From contig NZ_BBQM01000011.1 in NCBI RefSeq assembly GCF_000876015.1, forward strand, positions 124,001 through 188,000: a stretch of 64,000 nt of DNA, in the 5' to 3' direction. This DNA is from Cupriavidus basilensis (GTDB lineage Bacteria; Pseudomonadota; Gammaproteobacteria; Burkholderiales; Burkholderiaceae). Both the position numbers and the translations under genes were made by a program. Under the pieces are notes generated by a model that saw only the letters and a list, made by a program, of their open reading frames with translations, made no database searches and was not told where the DNA came from. Within the stretch, counting starts at the first letter, position 1. The number at the start of each line of letters is the position of its first letter. Of the stretch, positions 8,649 through 19,565 are shown one piece after another.

Positions 8649-9110
8649 TTAACCTGCCAAGAATGCCGGCCACACCGGCATCTGAAGATTGATGCCGTAG
8701 ACGAAGGCGCCCACGCTGATCAGCACCAGCACGATGGCGTTGAGCACCGCGCCCTTCCAGCTGAATTCATGGCTGGCCATCGAGGACACCAGCACCAGCA
8801 CGAGTACCGACAGCACCATGCCGAGCGGCTTGAGCAGCAGGCCGAACAGCACCACCGAACCCAGGATCCACAGCAGCGTCTTGATGTCCCAGCGGGCCAG
8901 CTGGTCCTCTTCCGTCTTGGAAGACAGCGAGCTCCACAGCACCAGCGCGCCCAGCAGGGCGAGCACGACGCCGAGCCAGAACGGGAAGTATCCCGGTCCC
9001 ATCTTTGCCGCGGTCCCCATGGAATAGCCGCGTGCGACCCAGGAAAAGCCGAATCCGACCAGGATGAACATCAGGCCGGAGGCAAAGTCCTTTTGGCTAC
9101 GTATGCGCAA
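8649..9110 (-). CDS. tctB: Tripartite tricarboxylate transporter small permease subunit TctB
   Basis: A 153-residue membrane protein with four hydrophobic segments, the small permease subunit. The start is a TTG at 9110: a full GAGGAG Shine-Dalgarno (plus-strand positions 9118-9123) lies 7 nt upstream, and no ATG or GTG fits. The protein then begins MRIRSQKDFASGLMF, the usual TctB opening. The longer open frame from 9200 would add 30 residues with no family similarity. It is first in the tctBA operon, which ends at the terminator near 7064. Confidence 0.88.
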   Translation of the reverse strand: MRIRSQKDFASGLMFILVGFGFSWVARGYSMGTAAKMGPGYFPFWLGVVLALLGALVLWSSLSSKTEEDQLARWDIKTLLWILGSVVLFGLLLKPLGMVLSVLVLVLVSSMASHEFSWKGAVLNAIVLVLISVGAFVYGINLQMPVWPAFLAG

Positions 9111-9221
9111 AATGATTCTCCTCGATATATCTGCTTGGAATCCGGGCGGCTGGCGCATGCTGCGTCGCACAAAAACGATGGGCGAAAGCCGGGCTGCCAC
9201 AGGCAGGGAGGAAAGTAAGGG

Positions 9222-9243
9222 GAATACCTTTCAGTTACCTTTC
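9222..9243. promoter_or_regulatory. Direct repeat, possible activator site for tctBA
   Basis: Two copies of TACCTTTC stand exactly 11 bp apart, about one DNA helical turn, 112-133 bp upstream of the tctB start. In-phase direct repeats at this distance suit a response regulator; tct operons of other bacteria are controlled by TctDE-type systems, but no such gene is in the window. Confidence 0.3.
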
Positions 9244-9291
9244 GGATGTCTTGTGAAATGGTCAATCTGCGGGTATCTCCCTAGGAGACAT

Positions 9292-9345
9292 ATGAAGGGG
9301 CGCCGGCGGGCCTCGCGTCGGGCCTTGCGCGGGGCCGCGCGGTAG
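9292..9345 (+). CDS. Possible 17-residue basic leader peptide
   Basis: An ATG at 9292 preceded by GGAG at 9284-9287 opens a 17-codon frame, MKGRRRASRRALRGAAR, ending at TAG 9343-9345. It lies about 100 bp upstream of the antiporter start on the same strand. The high Arg content is common in random GC-rich DNA, so this may be chance; the Shine-Dalgarno is the only support. Confidence 0.2.
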   Translation: MKGRRRASRRALRGAAR

Positions 9346-9448
9346 GGCCATCGGGGCGCTGCGCTATCATCGTCCGCTGCCCCTGCCGTGGCGCGCCCGT
9401 CCGTGGCGTGTGGGCAATGCGGCACCGCACTAAAAAAGGAAAGCCGCT

Positions 9449-11191
<1,743 letters not shown>

Positions 11192-11209
11192 GCGCGCCGC
11201 CCGGGCGCG

Positions 11210-11242
11210 TTCAATCCACCTTCAGTCCACGCTCAGTCGACC
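11210..11242 (-). repeat. Three 11-bp tandem repeats giving stops in all frames
   Basis: Three imperfect 11-bp units (minus-strand consensus GGTGGACTGAA) straddle the stop codon of the Bug gene. Each contains TGA. Because 11 is not a multiple of 3, the stops at 11235, 11224 and 11213 (minus strand) fall in the three different frames. The first is the gene's own stop. Confidence 0.75.
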
Positions 11243-12252
11243 TTGGCGCCGGACGCCTTGACGATCTGCGCGTACTTCCTGAGCTCGCGCTGCACCAGCG
11301 CGCCGAACTGCTCCGGCGTGCCCGGCGCCGGCTGCGCGCCGATGCGCGCCAGGCGGGCCTTCATGTCGTCGGTCTTGAGGATGGCCACGATGTCGTGGTT
11401 GAGCCGCTCGACGATCTCGCGCGGCGTATTGGCCGGCGCGAACACGCCGAACCACGTGGAGATGTCGAAGCCTTCCAGCCCCAGGCCCTTGCCGGCCTCG
11501 GCAATGGTCGGCAGCTCCGGGAAGGCGGCCGCGCGCGCCGCGGTGGTCACGGCGAACGCTTTGAGCTTGCCGGCCTTGATGTTGGCCGCGGCCGAGGCGA
11601 GGTTGTCGAAGATCATGTCGGTCTGGCCGGACAGCACCGACAACTGCGCCGGCGCGGCGCCGTTGTACGGGATATGGACCATGCTGACCCGGGCCATGCT
11701 CTTGAACAGCTCGCCCGACAGGTGGCCCGCGCTGCCGTTGCCGCCCGAGGCGTAGTCGAGCTTGCCCGGATTCCTGCGCGCGTATTCGACCAGCTCGCGC
11801 AGGCTGGTGATGTGCAGGGCGGCGGCCTTGCCGGGGTGCATCACCAGCACGTTGGGCACGTCGGCCACCAGCGTGACGGGGCTGAAGTCCTTGACCGGGT
11901 CGTACGGCATCCTGGCGAACAGCGTCGGGTTGATGGCATGCGTGGCCACCGCGCCCATCACGATGGTGTAGCCGTCGGCCGGCTGCCGGGCGACGTAGTC
12001 GGCGCCGAGGTTGCCGCCGGCGCCGGGACGGTTCTCCACCACCACGGGCTGGCCCAGGCTGTCCTTGAGCTTGTCGCCGATGGCGCGCGCCACGGTGTCG
12101 AGCGGACCGCCCGCCGGGTAGGGCACGACGAACTTGAGCGGCTTGGCGGGATAGGCCGGCGCGGCCGCGGCCGGCATCGCGCCCGGGATGGCGAGGGCGC
12201 CGGCGGCCAGCAGCGCCGCGGCGCATCGTTGCTTGAACAGGGAAAAGCGCAT
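11233..12252 (-). CDS. Bug-family tripartite tricarboxylate transporter receptor (TctC-like)
   Basis: A 339-residue periplasmic binding protein of the Bug family. It has a signal peptide of about 31 residues rich in Ala, then the family pattern KPLKFVVPYPAGGPLDTVAR and the motif NRPGAGGNLGADYV. The ATG at 12252 is the only sensible start. It is last in a minus-strand run behind a DUF2214 protein (28 bp) and a CoA-transferase. Bug receptors beside CoA-transferases are common in Burkholderiales and suggest uptake of an organic acid that is then activated as a CoA thioester; the ligand is unknown. Its stop lies inside the 11-bp triple repeat. Confidence 0.9.
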   Translation of the reverse strand: MRFSLFKQRCAAALLAAGALAIPGAMPAAAAPAYPAKPLKFVVPYPAGGPLDTVARAIGDKLKDSLGQPVVVENRPGAGGNLGADYVARQPADGYTIVMGAVATHAINPTLFARMPYDPVKDFSPVTLVADVPNVLVMHPGKAAALHITSLRELVEYARRNPGKLDYASGGNGSAGHLSGELFKSMARVSMVHIPYNGAAPAQLSVLSGQTDMIFDNLASAAANIKAGKLKAFAVTTAARAAAFPELPTIAEAGKGLGLEGFDISTWFGVFAPANTPREIVERLNHDIVAILKTDDMKARLARIGAQPAPGTPEQFGALVQRELRKYAQIVKASGAKVD

Positions 12253-12280
12253 GGGTTGGCGTGGTACGGAGGAAAGTGGC

Positions 12281-12736
12281 TTACCGCATGCCGATGCCGC
12301 GCGCCATCATGACCGCGCACAGCGGCAGCAGGATCAGCAGGTGCGCCTCGATCATGACCCAGCGGCGCGCCGTCTTCAGGTCCGCCGCGTCGGGCACGAA
12401 GTCCGGCTGCGCACCGGCCTGCAGGCGCCAGCGGCGGATGGCGAAGGTGGGCGGCAGCGAGCACAGCGCGATCACCACGAACACCGTCATCTTGGCGTGG
12501 AACCACGGGTTGTGCAGGTAGAACTGCACGCCCTTGGCCCCGAAGAACAGGCGCAGCAGGCCGCTGGCCAGCACCGCCACGGCGGACAGGAAATAGACCA
12601 GGTCGTAGATCGACAGCCGCCGCAGCGTGGCCGGCGTGATGCCGGGGCGCAGCACCACCGCCTCGGCGGTCATCAGCGCGATCAGCAGGAAGATGAAGGT
12701 GAAGTGCAGGAAGGCCAGCAGGGCGTCGGTCAGCAT
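12281..12736 (-). CDS. DUF2214-type four-helix membrane protein
   Basis: A 151-residue integral membrane protein with four hydrophobic helices (roughly res 5-28, 42-66, 82-103, 125-148), matching the DUF2214 family of unknown function. Conserved-looking polar residues include HF near residue 11 and NPWFHAKM near 76-83. The ATG at 12736 is clear. It is sandwiched between a CoA-transferase upstream and a Bug receptor downstream on the same strand, so it may be a membrane helper for that uptake system, but nothing in the sequence proves it. Confidence 0.78.
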   Translation of the reverse strand: MLTDALLAFLHFTFIFLLIALMTAEAVVLRPGITPATLRRLSIYDLVYFLSAVAVLASGLLRLFFGAKGVQFYLHNPWFHAKMTVFVVIALCSLPPTFAIRRWRLQAGAQPDFVPDAADLKTARRWVMIEAHLLILLPLCAVMMARGIGMR

Positions 12737-12826
12737 CCAAACTCCTCTCGTGGGTGGGCAGGCGCCGGCCGGCGGCGCGCGCGGGTCAGGTCTCTTGCGC
12801 GTGCTTGCTTGCCGCGGCCCGCCGCA

Positions 12827-14047
12827 TCACAGCACGCCCTTCGCGCGCAGCGCGGCGATCTGCTCCGCGCCGTAGCCGAGCATGTCCGCCAGCACGGCGT
12901 CGGTGTGCTCGCCCAGCAGCGGCGGGTGGCGCACGGCCTCGGGCGGGGTGGCGCTCATCTTGATCGGGCTGCCGACCAGCTTGACCTCGCCGGCGCTCGG
13001 GTGCGGCAGGTCCACGCGCAGGCCGCGCGCCTTGACCTGGGCATCCTCGAACACGTCGTCCAGGGTGTTGATCGGGCCGCACGGCACGCCGGCGGCTTCC
13101 AGGTCCAGGATCCACTGCGCGCGCGTGCGCGGCCTGACCATCTCGGCCAGGATCGGCACCAGCACGTCGCGCTGGGCCACGCGCTGCGGGTTGGTGGCGA
13201 AGCGCGCGTCGTCGGCCAGTTCGGGCCGCCCGCCCGCGGTGACGAACTTGCGGAACTGGCCGTCGTTGCCCACCGCCACGATGATCCAGCCGTCGGCGGC
13301 CTGGAAGGTCTGGTAGGGGACGATGTTCGGGTGGGCATTGCCCCAGCGCCTGGGCGCCACGCCGCTGGCCAGGTAGTTGGTGTTCATGTTGGCCAGCATG
13401 GCGACCTGCACGTCGAGCAGGGCCATGTCGATGTACTGGCCCTCTCCGGTGCGCTCGCGGTGCGCCAGCGCCGCCAGCACGGCGATGGTGGCGTACTGGC
13501 CGGTCATCAGGTCGGAGATGGCCACGCCGGCCTTCTGCGGGCCGCCGCCGGGCAGGTCGTCGCGCTCGCCGGTCAGGCTCATGAAGCCGCCCATGCCCTG
13601 GATGATGAAGTCGTAGCCGGGGCGCGCCGCGTAGGGGCCGGTCTGGCCGAAGCCGGTCACGGAGCAGTAGATCAGGTCGGGCTTGACCGCCTTGAGCGAC
13701 GCGTAGTCCAGGCCGTACTTCCTGAGCTGGCCGACCTTGTAGTTCTCCAGCACCACGTCGCTCTGCGCGGCCAGCGCGCGCACCACGTCCTGGCCTTCCG
13801 GCGTGCTGATGTCGCAGGTCACGGAGCGCTTGTTGCGGTTGGCGGCCAGATAGTAGGCGGCTTCGGCGGTGTCGCGGCCGTCGGCGTCCTGCAGCCAGGG
13901 CGGGCCCCAGGTGCGGGTGTCGTCGCCGGCGCCGGGGCGCTCGATCTTGATCACGTCGGCGCCGAAGTCGGCAAGGTTCTGGGCGCACCACGGCCCGGCG
14001 AGAACGCGGGTCAGGTCGAGGACGCGGAGGTGGCTTAAGGCTCCCAT
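12827..14047 (-). CDS. CaiB/BaiF family III CoA-transferase
   Basis: A complete 406-residue family III CoA-transferase. LRVLDLTRVLAGPWCAQNL opens the protein, and Asp179 in AISDLMTGQYA is at the position of the aspartate that carries the acyl group in formyl-CoA transferase. The chosen ATG at 14047 (MGALSHLRVL) removes 58 Arg/Pro-rich leader residues that do not fit the family. It is first in the minus-strand group with DUF2214 and the Bug receptor. Donor and acceptor cannot be read from sequence; succinyl-CoA is a frequent donor in this family. Confidence 0.9.
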   Translation of the reverse strand: MGALSHLRVLDLTRVLAGPWCAQNLADFGADVIKIERPGAGDDTRTWGPPWLQDADGRDTAEAAYYLAANRNKRSVTCDISTPEGQDVVRALAAQSDVVLENYKVGQLRKYGLDYASLKAVKPDLIYCSVTGFGQTGPYAARPGYDFIIQGMGGFMSLTGERDDLPGGGPQKAGVAISDLMTGQYATIAVLAALAHRERTGEGQYIDMALLDVQVAMLANMNTNYLASGVAPRRWGNAHPNIVPYQTFQAADGWIIVAVGNDGQFRKFVTAGGRPELADDARFATNPQRVAQRDVLVPILAEMVRPRTRAQWILDLEAAGVPCGPINTLDDVFEDAQVKARGLRVDLPHPSAGEVKLVGSPIKMSATPPEAVRHPPLLGEHTDAVLADMLGYGAEQIAALRAKGVL

Positions 14048-14387
14048 TGGGTTGGATGCGGTTCCGGAAGGGGTGGGCAGGAGAAGGCCGGGCGGCCCCC
14101 GCCGCCGGGTTCCCGCGGGCAGCGGGGGCGGCGTTCGAGGGCAATCTCGGGGCAACCGGGAGCGGCGGGCAGCCGGCCCCGGGGCGGCCGGCCGGGACAG
14201 CCAGCACTTTACCACCGGCACGCCGCCGGAGGCACATCGCGGCGCGCCGCGCCGCGCCCGGGGCCGCCCGCTCCGCGAAAGCCCCGGCGCCGCGCCGCGG
14301 GGGCAGGCTTCCCCGTATAATCAATGGTTTGCAAATCCACACTGACCGACAGCGACCTGCCACGCCGCGGGACGCCCTGCCCAGAAC
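14048..14387. other. Divergent intergenic region CoA-transferase / alaS
   Basis: 340 bp of mostly very GC-rich DNA separate the divergent genes. The only clear signal is the alaS -10 box at 14316-14321. Open frames reading through here have no family resemblance. Confidence 0.6.
14316..14321 (+). promoter_or_regulatory. -10 box of alaS
   Basis: A perfect TATAAT in an otherwise GC-rich stretch, 66 bp before the alaS ATG. The -35 region at normal distance does not resemble TTGACA. Confidence 0.6.
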
Positions 14388-17012
14388 ATGAAAGTCTCCG
14401 ACATCCGCAGCAAGTTCCTGCAGTACTTCGAATCGAAGGGCCATACCGTGGTCCGCTCGTCCAGCCTGGTGCCGGGGAACGATCCGACGCTGCTGTTCAC
14501 CAACTCCGGCATGGTGCAGTTCAAGGACGTGTTCCTCGGCACCGACAAGCGCCCGTACACGCGCGCCACGTCGTCGCAGCGCTCGGTGCGCGCCGGCGGC
14601 AAGCACAACGACCTGGAGAACGTGGGCTACACCGCGCGCCACCACACGTTCTTCGAGATGCTCGGCAACTTCTCGTTCGGCGACTATTTCAAGCGTGAAG
14701 CCATCCAGTACGCGTGGGAGCTGCTGACCAAGGTCTACCACCTGCCGGCCGAGAAGCTGTGGGTCACGGTGTACGCGGAAGACGACGAAGCCTACGACAT
14801 CTGGTCCAGGGAAGTGGGCGTGCCGGCCGAGCGCATCGTGCGCATCGGCGACAACAAGGGCGCGCGCTACGCCTCGGACAACTTCTGGCAGATGGCCGAC
14901 ACCGGCCCGTGCGGCCCGTGCTCGGAAATCTTCTACGACCACGGCCCGGAAGTGTGGGGCGGCCCGCCGGGATCGCCCGAGGAAGACGGCGACCGCTACA
15001 TCGAGATCTGGAACCTGGTGTTCATGCAGTTCAACCGCGACGAGCAGGGCAACATGCCGCGCCTGCCCAAGCCCTGCGTCGACACCGGCATGGGCCTGGA
15101 GCGCATCGCCGCGGTGCTGCAGCACGTGCACAGCAACTATGAGATCGACCTGTTCCAGGCGCTCATCAAGGCCGCCGCGCGCGAGACCGGCACCAGCGAC
15201 CTGAACAACAACTCGCTCAAGGTCATCGCCGACCACATCCGCGCCTGCTCGTTCCTGATCGTCGACGGCGTGATCCCCGGCAACGAAGGCCGCGGCTACG
15301 TGCTGCGCCGCATCGTGCGCCGCGCCATCCGCCACGGCTACAAGCTGGGCCGCAAGACCCCGTTCTTCCACAAGCTGGTGCCGGACCTGGTGGCGCAGAT
15401 GGGCCAGGCCTACCCCGAGCTGGCCGATGCCGAGTCGCGCGTGACCGAGGTGCTCAAGGCTGAGGAAGAGCGCTTCTTCGAGACCATCGAGAACGGCATG
15501 GCCATCCTCGACGCCGCGCTGGCCGACGTGAAGGCCAAGGGCGGCACCGTGCTCGACGGCGAACTCGCGTTCAAGCTGCACGACACCTTCGGCTTCCCGC
15601 TCGACCTGACGCAGGACGTGTGCCGCGAGCAGGAACTGACGGTGGACGAAGCCGCCTTCGACGCGGCCATGAACCGCCAGCGCGAGCAGGCCCGCGCCGC
15701 CGGCAAGTTCAAGATGGCCGCCGGCCTCGAATACCACGGCGACAAGACCACCTTCCACGGCTACGAGAAGCTGGGCGTGGACGGCGCGAAGATCACCGCG
15801 CTGTACGTGGACGGCGCCGCCGTCGACACCATGCAGCCCGGCCAGACCGGCGTGGTGGTGCTCGACAACACCCCGTTCTACGCCGAGTCCGGCGGCCAGG
15901 CCGGCGACCAGGGCGAACTGCGCGCCGGCGCGGCCGTGTTCAGCGTGGCCGACACCACCAAGGTGCAGGCCGACGTGTTCGGCCACCAGGGCACGCTGGC
16001 CGGCGGCGCGCTCAAGGTCGGCGACAGCGTGAGCGCGCAGGTCGACGCGGCGCGCCGCGCGCGCACCATGCGCAACCACTCGGCCACCCACCTGATGCAC
16101 AAGGCGCTGCGCGAGGTGCTGGGCACCCACGTGCAGCAGAAGGGCTCGCTGGTGGATGCCGACAAGACCCGCTTCGACTTCTCGCACAACGCGCCGATGA
16201 GCGACGAGCAGATCCGCCGCGTCGAGGAGATCGTCAACGCCGAGATCCTGCAGAACGCCGCCACCGGCGCCGAGGTCATGCCGTTCGACGATGCCGTCAA
16301 GAGCGGCGCGATGGCGCTGTTCGGCGAGAAGTACGCCGACGACGTGCGCGTGTTGTCGATCGGCAGCTCGAAGGAGCTGTGCGGCGGCACCCATGTGGCG
16401 CGCACCGGCGACATCGGCCTGTTCAAGATCGTGATGGAAGGCGGCGTGGCCGCCGGCATCCGCCGCGTCGAAGCCATCACCGGCGACAACGCGCTGCACT
16501 ACCTGCAGGCGCTCGACGCCAAGCTCAACGAAGCCGCCGCCGCGCTCAAGGCCCAGCCGTCCGAGCTGGTGCCGCGCATCGGCCAGGTGCAGGAGCAGGT
16601 GCGCGCGCTGGAGAAGGAACTCGAGCGCCTCAAGAGCAAGCTGGCCGCCTCGCAGGGCGACGAGCTGGCCGCGCAGGCCATCGACGTCAAGGGCATCAAG
16701 GTGCTGGCCGCCCAGCTCGACGGCGCCGACGTCAAGACGCTGCGCGAGACGATGGACAAGCTCAAGGACAAGCTCGGCAGCGCGGCCATCGTGCTGGGCG
16801 CCGTGGCCGACGGCAAGGTCAGCCTGATCGCCGGCGTGACGGCGGACGCGACCGGCCGCGTCAAGGCCGGCGAACTGGTCAACTTCGTCGCCCAGCAGGT
16901 CGGCGGCAAGGGCGGCGGCCGTCCCGACATGGCGCAGGCCGGCGGCACCGAGCCGGCCAACCTGCCCAAGGCGCTGGCCGGCGTGGGCGAGTGGGTGGCG
17001 GCGAAGGTCTGA
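14388..17012 (+). CDS. alaS: Alanyl-tRNA synthetase
   Basis: An 874-residue alanyl-tRNA synthetase, which charges tRNA-Ala in the cytoplasm and edits mischarged Ser and Gly. The class II aminoacylation domain begins with [13 protein letters not shown] and has the motif 2 region [15 protein letters not shown]. The editing domain has the zinc-site pair H564xxxH568 and C665xxxH669. The C-terminal C-Ala/DHHA1 region ends with [15 protein letters not shown]. Length matches the bacterial norm (about 875). The ATG at 14388 follows a TATAAT box, and an intrinsic terminator at 17156 closes the unit. Confidence 0.97.
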   Translation: MKVSDIRSKFLQYFESKGHTVVRSSSLVPGNDPTLLFTNSGMVQFKDVFLGTDKRPYTRATSSQRSVRAGGKHNDLENVGYTARHHTFFEMLGNFSFGDYFKREAIQYAWELLTKVYHLPAEKLWVTVYAEDDEAYDIWSREVGVPAERIVRIGDNKGARYASDNFWQMADTGPCGPCSEIFYDHGPEVWGGPPGSPEEDGDRYIEIWNLVFMQFNRDEQGNMPRLPKPCVDTGMGLERIAAVLQHVHSNYEIDLFQALIKAAARETGTSDLNNNSLKVIADHIRACSFLIVDGVIPGNEGRGYVLRRIVRRAIRHGYKLGRKTPFFHKLVPDLVAQMGQAYPELADAESRVTEVLKAEEERFFETIENGMAILDAALADVKAKGGTVLDGELAFKLHDTFGFPLDLTQDVCREQELTVDEAAFDAAMNRQREQARAAGKFKMAAGLEYHGDKTTFHGYEKLGVDGAKITALYVDGAAVDTMQPGQTGVVVLDNTPFYAESGGQAGDQGELRAGAAVFSVADTTKVQADVFGHQGTLAGGALKVGDSVSAQVDAARRARTMRNHSATHLMHKALREVLGTHVQQKGSLVDADKTRFDFSHNAPMSDEQIRRVEEIVNAEILQNAATGAEVMPFDDAVKSGAMALFGEKYADDVRVLSIGSSKELCGGTHVARTGDIGLFKIVMEGGVAAGIRRVEAITGDNALHYLQALDAKLNEAAAALKAQPSELVPRIGQVQEQVRALEKELERLKSKLAASQGDELAAQAIDVKGIKVLAAQLDGADVKTLRETMDKLKDKLGSAAIVLGAVADGKVSLIAGVTADATGRVKAGELVNFVAQQVGGKGGGRPDMAQAGGTEPANLPKALAGVGEWVAAKV

Positions 17013-17047
17013 GGTTCCAAAGGCGCTGATCGTCCGATCGGCTCGCT

Positions 17048-17073
17048 CCCCTCTCCCGCTTGCGGGAGAGGGG
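17048..17073. repeat. Dispersed palindrome, second copy
   Basis: Arms of 12 bp (17048-17059 and 17062-17073) around TT. The core GCTCCCCTCTCCC is shared with the 41-bp palindrome at 3210-3250. It is followed by a degenerate partial repeat rich in GGGAGAGGG. Position is between the alaS stop and its terminator. Confidence 0.75.
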
Positions 17074-17155
17074 CCGGGGGAGAGGGCGGGAGCTTGCGAA
17101 TGCCGCCGTGCCGGAAAAAACCGTCGGCTCCGTTCATTGCTTCGGGCAGTTCCCC

Positions 17156-17178
17156 AAAGGCGCTTCGGCGCCTTTTTT
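17156..17178 (+). terminator. Intrinsic terminator of alaS
   Basis: An 8-bp stem AAAGGCGC/GCGCCTTT with a stable TTCG loop, ending in six T (17173-17178). It lies 144 bp after the alaS stop and just before the convergent slipin gene. Confidence 0.9.
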
Positions 17179-17189
17179 CATGTCCCTTG

Positions 17190-17948
17190 CTACGTTTCCC
17201 GGCTGAGTTTGCCCATCAGCGTCAGGATGTCGATTGGCAGCGGAAACACGATGGTCGAGCTCTTGTCGCCGGCGATCTGCGTGAGCGTCTGCAGGTAGCG
17301 CAACTGCATCGCCTGCGGCTCGCGCGCCAGCATCTGCGCGGCTTCGAGCAGCTTGACCGAGGCCTGCAGCTCGCCCTCGGCGTGGATCACCTTGGCGCGC
17401 CGCTCGCGCTCGGCCTCGGCCTGGCGCGCGATGGCGCGGATCATGGTCTCGTTGAGGTCGACGTGCTTGATCTCCACGTTCGAGACCTTGATGCCCCAGC
17501 TGTCGGTCTGGGCGTCGAGCGCTTTCTGGATGTCGATGTTGAGCTGCTCGCGCTCGGCCAGCATCTCGTCAAGCTCGTGCTTGCCCAGCACCGAGCGCAG
17601 CGTGGTCTGCGCGAGCTGGCTGGTGGCCTCGAGGAAGTTGGCCACCTGGATGATGGCGCGCTCGGGGTCGATCACGCGGAAGTACACCACCGCGTTGACC
17701 TTGACCGAGACGTTGTCGCGCGAGATCACGTCCTGCGGCGGCACGTCCATCACCACCGTGCGCAGGTCCACGCGCACCATCTGCTGCACGGCCGGGATCA
17801 GGATCACCAGCCCGGGGCCTTTCACCTTCCAGAAGCGCCCGAGCATGAACACTACGCCGCGCTCGTATTCGCGCAGCACGCGGATCGACGAGACGATGAG
17901 CAGGGCGATGAGGAAGACCAGACCGCCCGCGCTGAATCCGAATGCCAT
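17190..17948 (-). CDS. Slipin (stomatin/prohibitin-family) membrane protein
   Basis: A 252-residue SPFH-domain protein: one N-terminal membrane helix (about res 5-25), then a band-7 domain with [15 protein letters not shown] and [20 protein letters not shown], and a helical C-terminal part with [15 protein letters not shown]. Slipins form ring assemblies in the membrane and pair with NfeD proteases. Two ATGs are possible. The one at 17948 has GAGGAG 7 nt upstream; the one at 17954 overlaps the NfeD stop as ATGA but is too close to that Shine-Dalgarno. I prefer 17948. Translation is coupled to nfeD upstream. Confidence 0.9.
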   Translation of the reverse strand: MAFGFSAGGLVFLIALLIVSSIRVLREYERGVVFMLGRFWKVKGPGLVILIPAVQQMVRVDLRTVVMDVPPQDVISRDNVSVKVNAVVYFRVIDPERAIIQVANFLEATSQLAQTTLRSVLGKHELDEMLAEREQLNIDIQKALDAQTDSWGIKVSNVEIKHVDLNETMIRAIARQAEAERERRAKVIHAEGELQASVKLLEAAQMLAREPQAMQLRYLQTLTQIAGDKSSTIVFPLPIDILTLMGKLSRET

Positions 17949-17950
17949 GA

Positions 17951-19447
17951 TCATGCTCCTCGAGTGGATGGGTGGATGGTGACCGGCGCGTTGGCCGCAT
18001 CTTGGACGGGACCTTCGGCCGCATCCTCGGCGGCATCGAGCGCGCGCACTTCCAGCAGCAGCCCGTGGCGCCCGATCACGCGCACGCGCTGGCCGGGCGC
18101 GAGCGGCAGCGCGCCGTGCACGCGCCAGCGCTCGCCGCGCACCTCGGCCCAGCCGTCCTGGCGCGCGCCGTCGCGCAGCTCCAGCATCACGCCGGGCAGG
18201 CCGAGCATGGCGTCGCCGCCGCTGACGGTGGGCAGGCGCCGCGCGCGCCACAGCAGCGTCCAGACGGCCAGCAGGAAGGCGGCGCTCGCCAGCGCCAGCG
18301 CGCCGATCAGCCACAGCGGGATGCCGAAGCCGGGCACGTCGGTGTCGATCAGCATCACCGCGCCGAACACGAAGGCGATGATGCCGCCCACGCCGAGCGC
18401 GCCGAAGGTGGGCAGGAACAGCTCCGCCACCATGCAGCCCACGCCCAGCGCGATCAGGCCCAGCCCGGCGTAGCTGACCGGCAGCATCTGCAGCGCGAAC
18501 AGCGCCAGCAGCAGGCAGATCGCGCCGGCCACGCCGGGCAGCACCATGCCCGGCGTGGAGAACTCGAAGATCAGGCCGTAGATGCCGATCATCATCAGGA
18601 TCAGCGCCACGCTCGGCTCGGTGATGACCGCCAGGAAGCGGCTGCGCCAATCCGGCTCCAGCATCTGCACCGGCGCCTGCGCGGTGTGCAGCACGCGCTC
18701 CACGCCGGCGGCCTGCACGCGCCGGCCGTCGAGCGCGCGCAGCAGCGCCGGCAGGTCCGGCGCGAGCAGGTCGGCCACGCGCTGGGCCACGGCTTCGCTG
18801 GCCGACAGGCTGACCGCCTCGCGCACCGCGCGCTCGCCCCATTCGGCATTGCGCCCGCGCAGTTGCGCCAGGCCGCGGATGTAGGCCGAGGCATCGTGCA
18901 TCTGCTTGCGCTCCATCGTGTCCTGCGGCGGGGCGCCGGCGGGCGCCGAGGCGGGCGTGGCTTCCGGCTTCTGCGCGCCGCCCGGGCTGCCCGGGCCGCC
19001 AATGCCGATCTGCACCGGGCTGGCCGCGCCCAGGTTGGTGCCCGGCGCCATCGCGGCGATGTGGCTGGCGTAGAGGATGTAGGTGCCGGCGCTGGCCGCG
19101 CGCGCGCCGCCCGGGTAGACGTAGCCGGCCACCGGCACCGGCGAGGCCAGGATGGCCTGGATGATCTCGCGCATCGACAGGTCCAGCCCGCCGGGCGTGT
19201 CCATTTCCAGCACGATCAGTTGCGCGCCGCCGTCGCGGGCATGCGCCATGCCGCGCACGATGAAGCTGGCGCTGGCCGGGCCGACCGCGCCCTTGAGCGG
19301 GATCACCACGACCGGCGCGGCCGGCGCTGCCGGCGGAGCCGCCGGGGCAGCAAAGGCGATGGCGGCGAGGACAGTGGCAAAGACGGCAGCCAGGCCGGGC
19401 CGGCTGGCGGCGGCAAGCCATCGCAAGAGCATCGGAGCACGCATCAT
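17951..19447 (-). CDS. NfeD-family membrane-bound ClpP-class serine protease
   Basis: A long-type NfeD protein of 498 residues. An N-terminal signal anchor is followed by a ClpP-like protease domain with MDTPGGLD, a probable Ser119 nucleophile ([10 protein letters not shown]) and Lys181 ([12 protein letters not shown]), the Ser-Lys dyad known from Pyrococcus 1510-N. Four or five membrane helices and a C-terminal OB-fold segment follow. By family it cleaves stomatin C-termini, and here the partner slipin is directly downstream with overlapping stop/start. The start is uncertain: ATGs at 19447, 19444 and 19432 all keep the signal segment. The loop between Ser and Lys is Gly/Pro/Ala-rich. Confidence 0.88.
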   Translation of the reverse strand: MMRAPMLLRWLAAASRPGLAAVFATVLAAIAFAAPAAPPAAPAAPVVVIPLKGAVGPASASFIVRGMAHARDGGAQLIVLEMDTPGGLDLSMREIIQAILASPVPVAGYVYPGGARAASAGTYILYASHIAAMAPGTNLGAASPVQIGIGGPGSPGGAQKPEATPASAPAGAPPQDTMERKQMHDASAYIRGLAQLRGRNAEWGERAVREAVSLSASEAVAQRVADLLAPDLPALLRALDGRRVQAAGVERVLHTAQAPVQMLEPDWRSRFLAVITEPSVALILMMIGIYGLIFEFSTPGMVLPGVAGAICLLLALFALQMLPVSYAGLGLIALGVGCMVAELFLPTFGALGVGGIIAFVFGAVMLIDTDVPGFGIPLWLIGALALASAAFLLAVWTLLWRARRLPTVSGGDAMLGLPGVMLELRDGARQDGWAEVRGERWRVHGALPLAPGQRVRVIGRHGLLLEVRALDAAEDAAEGPVQDAANAPVTIHPSTRGA

Positions 19448-19565
19448 GGCAAGGGCGCCGGCACAGTGAGTGCAAGCGCGGCGCCACTTCCAGTGTAGGC
19501 GAACGGCCACATCCTGCCGGGAACACCGCGCTGGTCCGCGCCGGCCGGCGGCCCGCGGGTGGCGT

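Larger units (their letters stand above)
9111..9448. other. Divergent intergenic region tctB / antiporter
   Basis: 338 bp hold the promoters of tctBA (minus) and the CPA1 antiporter (plus), with no large gene. Visible pieces are an 11-bp direct repeat (9222-9243), a small dyad TCTCC-CTA-GGAGA (9276-9288), and a 17-codon frame with a Shine-Dalgarno (9292-9345). I cannot place a -35/-10 pair with confidence. Confidence 0.6.

Noticed and set aside
9064..9345. 93-codon plus-strand frame over the tctB start
   Set aside because: It is antisense to the tctB N-terminus; only its last 17 codons have a Shine-Dalgarno and are reported separately.
12786..16499. 1237-codon minus-strand frame opposite alaS
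   Set aside because: Antisense shadow; alaS motifs are intact on the plus strand.
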